This document shows positions 40,878 to 51,943 of a stretch of DNA of 64,000 bases, in pieces (within the stretch, counting starts at the first letter, position 1; the number at the start of each line of letters is the position of its first letter). Made by a program: the position numbers and the translations under genes. The stretch lies in the NCBI GenBank assembly GCA_033064195.1, contig JARBJD010000312.1:1-64000 (forward strand), written 5' to 3'. The notes below the pieces were generated by a model. That model was not told where the DNA came from. It saw nothing but the letters and a program-made list of their open reading frames with translations, and made no database searches. This stretch comes from Blattamonas nauphoetae (Eukaryota > Preaxostyla > Oxymonadida).

Positions 40878-42800
40878 TCAGAGAAGACCGAATTCAGCAA
40901 TGAACTCTGGAGTTAAGTCGTCAATAGAGTCTGCATGGAACTTGGTGTGTTGGATTGGAACGTACACCACTTTTGACAAACATGTGAGTCCATTCAGTAG
41001 AGTAGCTACGACATTACCGTGTTTGTATTCGATGAATTTCCCCACGAATTGAAACTGTCTACGCTTCTTCTGAAACTTGGCAACAGTCTTGTCCAGATCA
41101 AGGTGGATCAACAGAATGTTTCCTGGTTTGTATTTCGATAACATCTGTGTTGTCTGTTGCTTTTGGATGTTCTTTAATTGTTCTTCACAACTGGAGATGT
41201 ACAGTGCTTCGATTTCTCTATTGTTTTGAGCTTGCTCTGGTGTGAATTTGTTCCAGTACGCTCGATGAGGAGTCATGTTGTAGTATTCAACCATCTGATT
41301 CATCATTGAATGATTTGCCATTTGTGTCGCAGTATCTTGGAATCCATCTCTGATTGTTCTGATCACTCGATCAACAATTCGATTGTGATTTGTGAATGGT
41401 GAACTTGTGAAATATGTGCTGACATTCTGATCCTTGAAAAACTCTGATGCTTCTCCACTTGTCCATGCTGCTTCACCATCACCTCGACTGTTGTTCACGT
41501 GAACGCCACGATAATTAATCAGGTCATTGATTGCAGTCTTGACTTTGCTCCATGATTTATCCAGTACAGGAATCACAACCAGGTATTTGGTATTGATGTT
41601 GATGGCAAAGAGGTAAATCTGAAGAACTGTTTTCGAAGTTGGTGATTGGATGAAAACAAGATCAATTTCCCAAGATCCAAACTTGGGAGAAAAGTATGGT
41701 CTGTCACATTTCTGTGGAACCTTTTTGTCTGATGTCTGATGTGGATCACCTGTTCTTGCTTTGGACATGAACTGCATCTTTGATCGAAATGGATACACAA
41801 TTTTTTCTGTTGCTTTTGGAATCATTGGAGGATCAATTCTCATCGCATCACCTCCTTTTTCTCTCTGAATTTTCCTCGGATGTGCTACACTCCATCTGTG
41901 ATCATATTCCTCATACCAATCCTGAAATGATCTTCCTCCGAATGGGATTTGTTTTGTGTGAGTCAGAATGAAGTCAAGATCTTCGTTCGCAATCTTTCTG
42001 TTTATCGAGGCTCGAACGAATGTGTCTCTGTTCATTTTATTTGCATCCAGAATGTGTGATGTAATAAAGTGTTCCATCTGCTTTTGATTTTTCATTATTG
42101 AGTTCTCAGCTTTGATCTGTTCATCTTCTGAATCGTTTCTCTGTTGATGATCAAACAATCCTTTCATTTGTGCCAACTTATTGAGCACTTGCTGTGTCGT
42201 CGGTTCGTAGTGTCTGATCTCTCTCACAGGGTGTTTGAATGGAGTTGTTCTGATTGACATTGGTGGATTGGGAATTATGTCATCATCGTCCTCCTCTTCA
42301 AATTTCCTCTCCTTCATTGGATATTCATATTCAAACCCCATTGATTTCAAGTTTCTCTTCTGTCCAATTTTGATTGGAGATTCAGGTGATTCTATTGCTA
42401 TTGGTCTTTGCACTGGAATTGGTATTGGTCTTGCCTCTGCAGGCCTTCGAATCCGTGGTGAAAAATTCACTCTCTGAGTCACCTCGTGATGATAAAATTG
42501 ATATGCTTCGAATGCAAGTTTAGCAGTGCTATCCCGAATACGAACTCCTAGGAAGTTGCTTACAAATTGTTGAACTACTCTTCTTCCATCAGGTAGTGAT
42601 AATTCAGGAGATAAACCTCCATTGAACCAATCCTCGAAGTATGTTTCATCATTTCCATCAAAAGGTCCATTAGAATCAGCGCCATGATAGACAGGTAAAA
42701 CGTTAGTTAAAGTCCATTTCTTTTCGACTATTTCGTTTTTGGAATGCTGTGTGCACCGAAGTAACCTATTCACTAAAGTATTAATCTGTCGTGTATTCAT
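40878..42800 (-). CDS. Polinton integrase, rve-type DDE recombinase (copy B)
   Basis: 640 residues, looks whole. The catalytic core runs from about residue 375 to 490: Trp-Glu-Ile-Asp (Asp 380), Gly-Asp-Gly (Asp 441) and an acidic residue 35 positions further on, the classical D,D-35 spacing of retroviral-type integrases. Residues 555-625 form a basic SH3-like C-terminal domain. The first 370 residues are an extension absent from retroviral integrases: a compact N-terminal part, a Pro-rich linker with an acidic run, and a helical segment. It would cut and join the element's ends and make the 6-bp duplication. The start is just downstream of the polymerase end. Confidence 0.9.
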   Translation of the reverse strand: MNTRQINTLVNRLLRCTQHSKNEIVEKKWTLTNVLPVYHGADSNGPFDGNDETYFEDWFNGGLSPELSLPDGRRVVQQFVSNFLGVRIRDSTAKLAFEAYQFYHHEVTQRVNFSPRIRRPAEARPIPIPVQRPIAIESPESPIKIGQKRNLKSMGFEYEYPMKERKFEEEDDDDIIPNPPMSIRTTPFKHPVREIRHYEPTTQQVLNKLAQMKGLFDHQQRNDSEDEQIKAENSIMKNQKQMEHFITSHILDANKMNRDTFVRASINRKIANEDLDFILTHTKQIPFGGRSFQDWYEEYDHRWSVAHPRKIQREKGGDAMRIDPPMIPKATEKIVYPFRSKMQFMSKARTGDPHQTSDKKVPQKCDRPYFSPKFGSWEIDLVFIQSPTSKTVLQIYLFAININTKYLVVIPVLDKSWSKVKTAINDLINYRGVHVNNSRGDGEAAWTSGEASEFFKDQNVSTYFTSSPFTNHNRIVDRVIRTIRDGFQDTATQMANHSMMNQMVEYYNMTPHRAYWNKFTPEQAQNNREIEALYISSCEEQLKNIQKQQTTQMLSKYKPGNILLIHLDLDKTVAKFQKKRRQFQFVGKFIEYKHGNVVATLLNGLTCLSKVVYVPIQHTKFHADSIDDLTPEFIAEFGLL

Positions 42801-42823
42801 TTATACAAAAATAAAGTTTGTGT

Positions 42824-43081
42824 TTATTCAATTATAAAATCAGTAGCTTTCAGTCCATGAATGAATGGAGGACATGATTCATTTTCAAGTACGATTGCTT
42901 TCAGATGGATTCCACTGAGACTGAGTTTCTGTTGTTGTATTTTCGCAATCTCAAATCCATTGGTGTCCTCTTCACTCACGACTCTTCTCGTCTGAAAGTT
43001 CAGTGTTGTAGTCACAGTTTTCTCTCCATTAAGACATTTCACATAATCGTCACTTGTGATATTTGTTTTCTTTAGAGACAC
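42824..43081 (-). pseudogene. pPolB C-terminal piece, separated by a transposon (Polinton B)
   Basis: The last about 85 codons of the polymerase, matching the end of the copy A polymerase (Leu-Lys-Ala-Ile-Val-Leu-Glu-Asn-Glu). It is cut off from the main polymerase region at 51,944-56,065 by the 8.8-kb element. Confidence 0.85.
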
Positions 43082-43398
43082 TCCTTTGATCTTACATTGG
43101 GTCGAAATTATTCGCTTTCAAGAAAAGTTCGATCGAATTTCTCCGAACCCATATTTTTCATTTTTTGAATTTCTCCGTATCACCACTTTCGATCAAAGTG
43201 TTTTTTGTTGAATAAGGATAATTTGAGCATAATCAGCCACAATTTCACACCAAGAAGTCCTGCTGGGAACCCAATCCTGCTTCCAGGTTCATCAAGGATG
43301 CCGAAAAGGTCATCCAGGAGGAGAGGGCTGACCCCGTTCAACTCTGTGAAGAGCCTGGCGGAGAAAGTCAGGTATCTTGATGTGAAATGGTGAAGTGA

Positions 43399-45837
43399 TT
43401 AACTCAAATCGATGATCGGTGAAGTGTGTGAAGTGGTGTTTCTATGAAGAGAAGAGAAAGAATTATGAGAAGGTAATGAAGGAAGGGAAGGTAAGGAAGG
43501 AAGGGAAGTCAATGAAGGAACTGAAAAGTATGAATGAACAGAAGGGAGAGAAGGAACAGAAGGCAATGAAGGAACAGAAGGGAGAGAAGGAACGGAAGGT
43601 AATGAATGAACGGAAGGGAAAGAAGGAACAGAAGGGAGAGAAGGAACAGAAGGTAATGAAGGAACTGAAGGTGAAGGAAGAGAAGGTAATGAAGAAAGAG
43701 AACTGAATCTTGAAGAAGTTACAGAAAAAAAGTAATCCGACAGGCACGTGTGCACTATCGGAGTGTCCTCCGCCCTCTCGTAGACAGCCCTCTCTTTGTT
43801 GTCGACAGCCTGCTTCTCGTGCGTGGACACGATACAGCAGAAACTGTCTTCGCCCTCACTCACTAGGGCTGCTGTGAGTGAGGCCCCTTGGCGCCGGAAG
43901 CCAAGGTACTGCTTCATCCCATCCACCCTCAACATGGTAAACTTGTGAGTGGATGGGAACTGAGTGTGCCTATGAAAAGAATATATGAAAATAAAAAAAC
44001 AAACTTGTGGAAGCAGTGACGGGTCTGATGGCCATCTGTGGTGTGGACCTGGCCAGATAGTCCGTGTGTGAAAAAATCAAATAAAGAGTCTGAAGACGTA
44101 ATAGGAGAAACTAAATGATGATCAACATAATTTGTGAGAAAACCAAACTCAGAGTCACACACGTTTTTTCCGTGCTGCTCTGAAAATAAAGAGTATGTAA
44201 CAGTTTTTCTCCGAAGGGGAGAATGCTTGGACGAAAGTAAGAAACCTAAGAAATACTGGTTGCGAAAGTGCGGGCCAGCATCTGTAAAAATAAAAATATT
44301 CTTTTGATGAACATAATCTTGCATGTCGAGAACATCTGAAAGACATTCTTCGACGAAGCGGTGATCGTGTGTAGTGATGGGAGACAGAAAGTTGTGATGT
44401 GTTAAAATTAATTGGTTGTGATGTGTGTGATATACCGAAATGCATAAATGCGAAACGGAAGTATTAACGAAAAGTCATGACCAATCTGGTCACGAGATAA
44501 AGGAAGATGCCAATTTTCTTTAAAATCAAGAACGATGACCAAAGAGTCATCGGTGAGGTGAGATATTGTCTTGTTGTAAAAATCGCGTTGTTTTTGTGCG
44601 ATAATCTTGTGTTTTTTTATTTCTTCTATTTCTTTTTTTTCTTTTTCTGGTATCTGTTTGTTTTGTGATGCCAGAGTTTTATGTTTTTTTTCTAGGAAAT
44701 CTCCACGAGCACATACACTGCATAGGTCCGTCCGACATTCTGGTTTCCTCAGGAATCTTGTTTTCGGCAAAATGTTGAGTAATGCATCGTGGTCTTTCCT
44801 TCTTCCTTTAATTTGTTGTATAAGTCTTTTTTTGTTGTATGGAGTAATCTTTTTCTGGTTTTTGTTTTGTTTTTGTTTGTTTTTGTGTTTTGTTTTGGCT
44901 GTGTGGAGTGAGATTGCCAAATGAAGAGGTGGTTTGGATGGTGGGAGCTGTCAATATTGGACTAGGAGGGCAGACAAAATCGACGTCGCTCTCGTCTAAC
45001 GTATCTTCTATTGTCTTCTCTAAATGTAACAAGTTGAGAGATAATCAGGACAAACTTTGCTTTTTCTGTTTCTTCTTTGAGAGCCTTTTTTGGTTTTTAC
45101 AGCTTGGTGCAGTATTTTCGATTATATCGTTCATCAATTGACTGCCTTCTTCGATTAAGAAATCCTGAGACGAATGCTGAAGAAAAAGAGAGAAACAAAC
45201 GGGTTTTATTTGTCGTTGATGCTGAGGAGGAGAGTGAATCGTTTGTGATTCAGTATCGTATAAGGACTTTGCGTAGTAATACTGATTTTCAGTTATTTTG
45301 AATCCGTAGTCTTTGGCCTCTTGGAAGCTGCAGGCCTGGGTCACACATTGCAGCAACTTTATACCATCCCCGCGTTCAAGCTGTTCATGTAATTGTGACA
45401 GGCTTTGGAGCAGTTGAGTGAAGTATGCTTAAAGAAGTGAGGGTAAATGAGAAGTAAAAGACCCAAACCGGTGTAATGGTTGAGAATTTTCTTTCTAATC
45501 GGTATCATTTCGTTCCGACTCTTTAGTGCGCTGAGGAGTGGCGCCGCGGGTTCGTCTTCACAGAGTTCGCTGAGTAGCTTGAAAATGCTTTGGCCGTGTC
45601 CACTCCTTGTTGATTTAGCTTTTCTAAAGTATTCTTCCATTTGTGTTGATTAATCAATGGGTATATAATATTGGTGAGGAAAGACGTGTTAATCCCATAT
45701 TCTCTTCTTTGATCCAGCGTCCACGCTCCCTCCCCACTCTTTGGTCCTCCCACAAGAACATTCCCACACATTGTCCCTCGCTCGGACGTTCCATCATCTG
45801 ATTTCAGAGTACCAATGCTTTTGAACTGGTTTCTCAT
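43399..45837 (-). CDS. Transposase of the 8.8-kb element, multi-exon
   Basis: Exons joined in frame remove a 41-nt intron (45,428-45,468), a 36-nt intron (45,020-45,055) and a 35-nt intron (43,970-44,004), all GT-AG. Motifs in order: Cys-Ser-Val-Cys cluster, His-Lys-x-x-Ala-Gln-Lys-Gln-Arg-Asp, Val-Leu-Asp-Phe-Lys-Glu-Asn, Thr-His-Asp-His, Phe-Thr-Asp-Ala-Gly-Pro-His-Phe-Arg-Asn, and Gln-His-Gly-Lys-Asn-Val-Cys-Asp. This set is typical of a DDE transposase family known from fungi and protists (recalled, not searched). Two frame changes, near 44,850 and 44,440, are not explained by clear introns, so the gene may be decayed. The C-terminus carries a Ser-Leu-Pro repeat. Confidence 0.65.
43470..43690. 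repeat. 15-bp minisatellite in the transposase 3' region
   Basis: Repeats of GAAGGAACAGAAGG(G/T)A with small variants, about 15 units. On the coding strand they give Ser-Leu-Pro-Ser-Val-Pro tandem repeats at the protein C-terminus. Confidence 0.8.
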
Positions 45838-45899
45838 TTTCTTTTATTGATGGACTTTTATCTCTGTTTTCGAATCATCAAACACTCCCAGAACTATAA

Positions 45900-48800
45900 C
45901 ATCACCGCCTGAAACAATGCACGTTTTCGAAGACAAATTTCCACCCTTGACTGATCGAAATACCTATTGTCAACCTCTTAAGGTGTGAACCAAAGATGGA
46001 TTAGTGAAACGCTCATGCGAAGTCGTTCACATCGGTGTGGTTATGTTGGTTGATTTGTACGTTCACTTTATTCTGTTCTCAATTCATTTCAGATCAGAAA
46101 TGATGACATTCAAGCGGATTTGATCCTTTTGGCGAGCAGTGGAGACTCCGGTGTGTGTTCTGTGAACACAATGAACCTCGAAGGGGAGGCTAACCTGAAA
46201 ATGAAACGAGTACCAACAGTAATCAATGACTATACTTTCACTTGTTGTCATTCGCTGCGCACTCCTTCTCTTTCATTCGACAGTTGATCCCCACACAATT
46301 ATATCCAGTCGTTTGCATTCAGCATCTTCTCTAGCAGGAGAGTCTCCGACGTTATTCCATACAGCCCCACCACAACTTTCCAACTCCGATCTCAACTCCT
46401 CATCCAGCGCGAACTGGACCCTGACATGGAAAAGATTCGCCCATTTCCCTTACAGGTGAAGATCATATCCCGACTACCAACTCGATTATTTACAGATGTA
46501 TGTCCTCACACCTTCCGCTTTCTTCCACCAAACATCTGCTCCCTCTTTTCTTCTCTTTATTGCTGTTTATCGCCATTGTCTTGTCTTTTCCCGAATTCTA
46601 CTTCATTCTCTTGGCGTTATTAAGTGCACAGGTCAAGTATCAGTTCTAAATCTGTCGTCATTCGGGATCAGTTCTCTCGACGACCAGAATCCGGTTCTGA
46701 CAGGATGTTATCTGAAAATTACTGAAGTCATCGTCGGAACAGTAGTTTTCACGGAGGAGACAAAAGGCCAAAACAATATTCTGGGCTCGACATCAATAAC
46801 TAACCATCTCCTTCAGCGAGCTGTTCGATCTAATGACTTCTCGTCGCCCATCACTCTCTACCCGAACAAATGTGTGCTCATTCTTGCTCACTCTAACTCC
46901 ACTCTACATGAATGTTGGAGCCGCGAGACAGTACATCCTCTTCATGTGTGAGGACGATTTTAGGAAGATCGTCACTATCAACATGTTAGTTTTGTCGAGC
47001 GCGAGTGAGATGTATTCGTCTACTTCGTTGCCGTGGTTGCCCTTGTGGGATACAACTTGAACTTGGAGAACCAAAGACGGATGGGGAGTGGTGACTGTAT
47101 CAACCATATTGCATCCACATCTGTGGAACGACGTCACGCACTGCAAGTGGAAGCCAAGGGATTGTCACTTCTGGGCGATCTGCATATGGGGAGCACTGTT
47201 GAATGTTTTCGGATTTGGTTCCGCGATTCCCCACCAGTCATCACACATTCCACCATTCACATTTGCGTCCCTCAGTTTCTCAATCATTGGAAATATACTG
47301 GGATTTAGGACACCAGAATTGGATACTATGTCCAGTGGCAGCATGACATTGGTGATGGTGGCCGAGATCGACACTAAAAAGAACAACTACATATTTCTCC
47401 TTATTCACAAGAAAAGAAAGAATCATGGTTTCTCCGTCTGACTCTCCCGCTGCTCGTCTGGACGCTCTCGAATGGACGAGACACCGACACCCTTCCGTTT
47501 CTAATAGGCGCAGGCACTAACACCAAGAGGATTCGAGGACCGGAAGTGTGCATTTTTGTTAATTGAGCTCTTTCTTAAGGACCATCCACAGTACACCAGT
47601 CGCGCTCACTGCTCTCTCCCCTCGCCATCCCGTTCTCTGAGACTCTGCCAGCAACAGCAAAATCAGGATGACACGGAGGGTCACAGGCACGTCGAGGAAT
47701 CGAAGAAGACGTGAAGAGGCGGGCCAGACGTCGCTGAGCCATCCGAGTTTCGTGTCCGCTCCGTCAGCTTCGCAATCCGCGCGTCCAGCTGTGACAACGA
47801 CGCTGTGAACGCCAACCCCGACACCGAGTCAGCAGCCGAAGGTGCAGGGAAGGTAAGAAGGCGCTCGAATCTCGTCGCCCTCACTCTCTCCTTATCCTCT
47901 CTTCCTCAGCTCCTCCATGGATCACTCGCAACTTGGCTGTCGTCGTCGCTCTTTGCTGTTTTCCAAGTTATCACAGAATCTGTCAATGTCACCCACTTCA
48001 GCCAGCCCAACTCGATCAACATGCAAGCGTTCAGCTCTTCTTCTCCCCCTCTCGCTTCTCGGTCTGAACGTGTTTATTCACTTCCCCCATCCTCTTTGTC
48101 GATGTCATCAGCTGGTAATCCGCCCCAACCGGCCTCCTGACAGAATTAACATCAATTCGTCTGTGTTCTAGAATTCTGATTATTTTCCTCTCTGTTCGGG
48201 CAGAACCACATCTTTATCTGTTCACCATCTCATCAGCACTGGTCCTATTCTTCAAGGCGTCACTACCTCGAAGAGTAAGCTTAGTGGAGATGAAACGGTT
48301 GGATCACGAAATTCAACCGTATGACTCGATAACAACGATGGCAAGAACACCAGCCAGAAAATGACCATATTTGCAGCAGGAAACTGTTCAATTCTGGTTG
48401 GGAGGATGTCTTTGAGTGCAGAGAAACGGGACACGACACGGATTCCAACCACGCCCTTCTTGACCACGTTCCTACGATAGTTATCACGTCACATACTTCC
48501 GATGTTCCTTCCTGTTCATTCTCCGTTCTTCTGTACTTTTTTGGAATCAACAAAGACTTGAAACTCCGTGTGTATGGTTTGATCTCCTTTTCTCTGAACT
48601 AGTTATGCACCAAACATTCTGACGTGATGTACATGAAATGCACACGAAATATTTACAACTTAAAGTCGAAGATATGCCAGATAACACTTTAGCGATGTTT
48701 GAAACCCGATGTGCTAGCTCTCGTATTCTTGCTGAACTTCCATTGATGGAGCCGATTCAGTGCTTTCCTCATGTGATTTTGGAGGTTCCGCTGCGGTTTC

Positions 48801-49048
48801 TTCAACGATGAGCTGTTTGGGCGAATCTTCACCCTTTTCTTTCTTGTGAGCGATGCACCGGACAGTCACAATGGCAGCAAGAGCAATTAGCATATTCGCA
48901 TACTACAAAAAGGCGGAAAGAACTGGCACGAGAGAGAGAGAGGAAAAAGAATGATGCAAATGGAGTGACAAATAGGAGAAAGCCGACATGCGCCACAGAC
49001 CGCGTCGTTGATCCTTCCTCTGCAATCTTGCAATAGTTCTCTGATGGA
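45900..49048. other. Host-derived fragments inside the 8.8-kb element, unrecognised
   Basis: Several codon-like segments on the plus strand (46,226-46,460 with a hydrophobic signal-like start; 46,630-46,950; 47,088-47,440; 47,805-48,170) shift frame between each other, as expected of intron-containing or decayed gene pieces. No domain recognised. None carries the Polinton promoter motif. 48,200-49,040 shows nothing definite. Confidence 0.35.
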
Positions 49049-50236
49049 TTGGTCATATCACACACAGTGCTGATACTTATAGTGATGATTTTTCTTGTGT
49101 GGTCCAGTGTGGAGGTGAATACGATTCCAACCCTCACGCGATACAATTTGACTGATGACAAGCCTCGCCTCGTCCTGTCGAACACGATCATAGCCGACTC
49201 CATACGGGACGAACAATTCGACGATTACTAGCGTTTTGAAGACTCGTTCGTGGCGATTCAGAAGCCGAACAGCTCACTGCAGGAGAGAAGGGGAGAGCGG
49301 AAGGAGCCACATGCTGATCTGACCGGACTCACACTGCCGACGCTGTCATCAGATGCAGAAGCGCAAATCACAACAAAGCAGTTCACAGGAGCACCAACAA
49401 CATCTGAAGAACACAGTCCCTCTCCGAATGGATTGGACACCGGTGATGAACAGCAGATCTATTGCGAAAGCCCGATTCTTCGAAAGCATCGTTCACTGAA
49501 ACAGAACGACAAGGCGATATTTGAAAAAGAGCAACGAACAATGGGTTCAGTATCAGCTGATGAACAATCCGAACTGACTTATCTCAAAGAGGAGAACGCC
49601 CGATTGGCAGAGAAGATGTCGGACTACCAAGTTCGATCAGCATGGCTGGCTGCAGACAAAAGCACTCTGGAAAACAGTTTGGAGCGAACGAGGCAGCATA
49701 TGGAGATGGTACGAGAGAACAACACGCGGCTGGAGGAGAGATTGGAGGAGACGAAGAGGGAGGTGGATGAGTGGATTGGAATAAACGAGGAGAAGAGCCC
49801 TTCCATCGAGACACTCCACACGAACATTGATCAGCTCACGACTGAGCAAGACACACTCCAGACCAACCTCACAACAACCAACACTCCCACTCCTTTGATG
49901 ACTTCGGAGACGAAATCGGATCGCATGCGATGCTCTTCACTGTCTGCTACCAACGAGATGACTGAAAAACAGACGAGCTTGTTAGATTGGGTATCTGCAA
50001 GCCATACATCTCAAGACTCACCACCAGAGTATATCCCAACCTCACTGACACAGTGCATATGTCTGCCGCCCTTCACCATCCCCAACGCTGAGCGTAGTCT
50101 GGTCTGCCACTTCGTGCACATGGAGGGCGCTCTTATCTGCAGCATTGTTCAGAAGGAGTGTGCTGCCCACAAGGGTATTGAGACAGATCATTCTGAAGGC
50201 AATTATAGTTGTTATCGAGCCCACAGAGTCGTTTGA
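49049..50236 (+). pseudogene. Host-like membrane-anchored coiled-coil protein, decayed
   Basis: One frame runs from about 49,049 to 50,236 with a single TAG near 49,229. The first 20 residues are a hydrophobic helix (Val-Leu-Ile-Leu-Ile-Val-Met-Ile-Phe-Leu). Residues about 165-260 form a coiled coil (Leu-Lys-Glu-Glu-Asn-Ala-Arg-Leu-Ala-Glu), and the rest is Ser/Thr-rich with late Cys residues. The stop lies in well-kept coding sequence, so a decayed exon or an unplaced intron are the options. Carried inside the 8.8-kb element. Confidence 0.4.
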
Positions 50237-50239
50237 AGG

Positions 50240-51043
50240 ACAGAAAAGGCTGACGACTCAACTAGCAGTTCAGCAACGCGTTCAGCTTAAGCAAAATTCG
50301 ACACACCTTGCTAAGATTAATAATGTTCTGACGGGAGCGTGAGAATCCAATCATTTCACGGGAACAATCATCGTTTTTCAGGTTTCTGTCCAATTGGAGA
50401 TTGGGAGACAAATAAAAAAGAAAATGGATGATGAATGAAATGAAGAATTATGAGAATCAATGGGAAACGAGGATTGAAGAACTGATCGTAAATGATGAAG
50501 TCAGTGGCCTTTGGACTGCGAGAGAAGATCCCCAAGGTCCAAATCTTTGAAGTGTGGGTTCTATTTGAATGGAAAGAACACCGAGAAGATAATGTGAAGA
50601 AGATTATTCACAGAATCATTGTACACAGCGATGTTGAGGATGGAGAGGATCAGTTTGCTGTAATCTGCGATGTTCATGTCCAGTCGATGAAGTGGAGGTA
50701 TTGTTGTCTGAAAGATCATGAGAAGGAAAATTGTTGTTGAAGAACGATAGAATCAGACATGTTTGAATTGATTCTCGAATTTGGGCGGCCAGATTTCCGC
50801 TCGTGTCTCCGGAGACGGCATTGGATCTCGATAGGCAACATAAGGAGAATGTGGTCTTTCATAGAACTCCTCGATGCTATTACGCGATGATTGAAGACCC
50901 TACCAGCGAAAGAGTAGAGAAAAAGGAAGCAAAAAATAGTGATGGACATCTTGAATTATATACAATCGCTCCTCGATCATTCGCGTCCACAGTTCGAGCA
51001 TTTGTTGGCTACTTCACATCACTCAGTTTTCGAGATTCCAAAA
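50240..51043. other. Cargo region next to IFT46 fragment
   Basis: The minus strand from about 51,040 to 50,716 could hold further IFT46 exons: a junction that removes 36 nt after the codon for Glu in Thr-Leu-Glu gives a helical continuation. This is tentative. The rest shows nothing. Confidence 0.25.
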
Positions 51044-51560
51044 TTACATCTCGAGCGTAGACGGATTGCTCTGTTCTGGACCATGTTCATCGAGAACAAC
51101 AAGGCCAAGAAAGTCACCAACACCATCTGGACGCTGCACTTTCACAGAAGAATCGACCTCACCAATGGTAGGTTGATATTCGGGGATGAACGGTTTGAGG
51201 GGAGCAGGAAGCATGAACTTCTGTGATTGGAAGGAGAAGACTTCTTGGACCATTGAACGCAATTCTGGTGCAATAGAAAGGAGATTGAACTCGTTGACAG
51301 ATTATACGGTGCTGTGAAATGTCAAAGGGATGGAGACAGAAACCTGATGATCTCTTCCTCTTCTTCTTCCTCCTCTTCATTATGAAATGAATCCCCAGTG
51401 AGATTTAGAGCTGACAAATGATGGTTCATGGCTAGCATAGAAATTTCGCCATCGCTGCGGAAAAAAGAGTGGAGAAATAAGTTAAAAATGTAGCGGCATA
51501 CTTGTCGTGCTGGAAGAAAGCTAAGAGGAATCATTCGCGAAATATCGGTCAAGGTCTTCA
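51044..51560 (-). pseudogene. IFT46: IFT46-like fragment (intraflagellar transport) inside the 8.8-kb element
   Basis: The minus-strand translation contains Leu-Lys-Pro-Phe-Ile-Pro-Glu-Tyr, then Ile-Gly-Glu-Val-Asp, Lys-Val-Gln-Arg-Pro-Asp-Gly and Leu-Gly-Leu-Val-Val-Leu-Asp-Glu, closely following the core of IFT46, an IFT-B subunit of flagellated cells. Upstream is an acidic Glu run, as in IFT46 N-termini, joined by candidate introns of 47 nt (51,455-51,501) and 32 nt (51,312-51,343). A TAA remains just after the second junction, so the copy is probably decayed or the junction is wrong. It implies a flagellate host. Confidence 0.7.
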
Positions 51561-51943
51561 ACACATGGCAGAACGAGTGCTAAAATGTGTTTGTGGATGG
51601 TTGATCCATTATTCTGTTTTGGATCGATCAAGTCTTCCAAGAGTGCCTAGGATGGTTTTTCTGCATCTAAACTCTTTAATGACGCCTTATATGATATATC
51701 TCGTGTGCACGATAGTGATTTAAGGGTGAAGATAGCTTTCGACATTTTGAGTATCTCTCAATGGGCTTGATCACCACAACATACGAAAGTTGGAGAAATT
51801 AGTGGTATAAGATCGATAGTTGAGATTGATGAAAGTCAAGTATTCGATTTTATGGACTGGATTACCTCTTGCATTTCACTCGAACAAAACTACTGTTTTT
51901 TTGGAAAGTGAAAAATTGCGACCCATTTCTCATCGAGAGAGTA

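Larger units (their letters stand above)
43099..51924. mobile_element. 8.8-kb DNA transposon with spliced transposase and host cargo
   Basis: Inserted in the Polinton B polymerase. The left end starts GGGTCGAAATTATTCGC and the right end, inverted, GGGTCGCAATTTTTCAC: about 23 bp of imperfect TIR. The flanks show ATT at 43,096-43,098 and 51,925-51,927, a 3-bp target duplication (4 bp if one G is counted). The same site in copy A is uninterrupted. The left third encodes a transposase on the minus strand. The remaining 6 kb holds host-like sequence including an IFT46 fragment, so the element is either a cargo-carrying transposon or a nest of insertions. Superfamily not assigned. Confidence 0.75.

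Noticed and set aside
43099-51924. The block between the polymerase pieces as native Polinton genes.
   Set aside because: TIR-like ends, a 3-bp duplication and the uninterrupted site in copy A show that it is an insertion; its genes have introns and no Polinton promoter motif.
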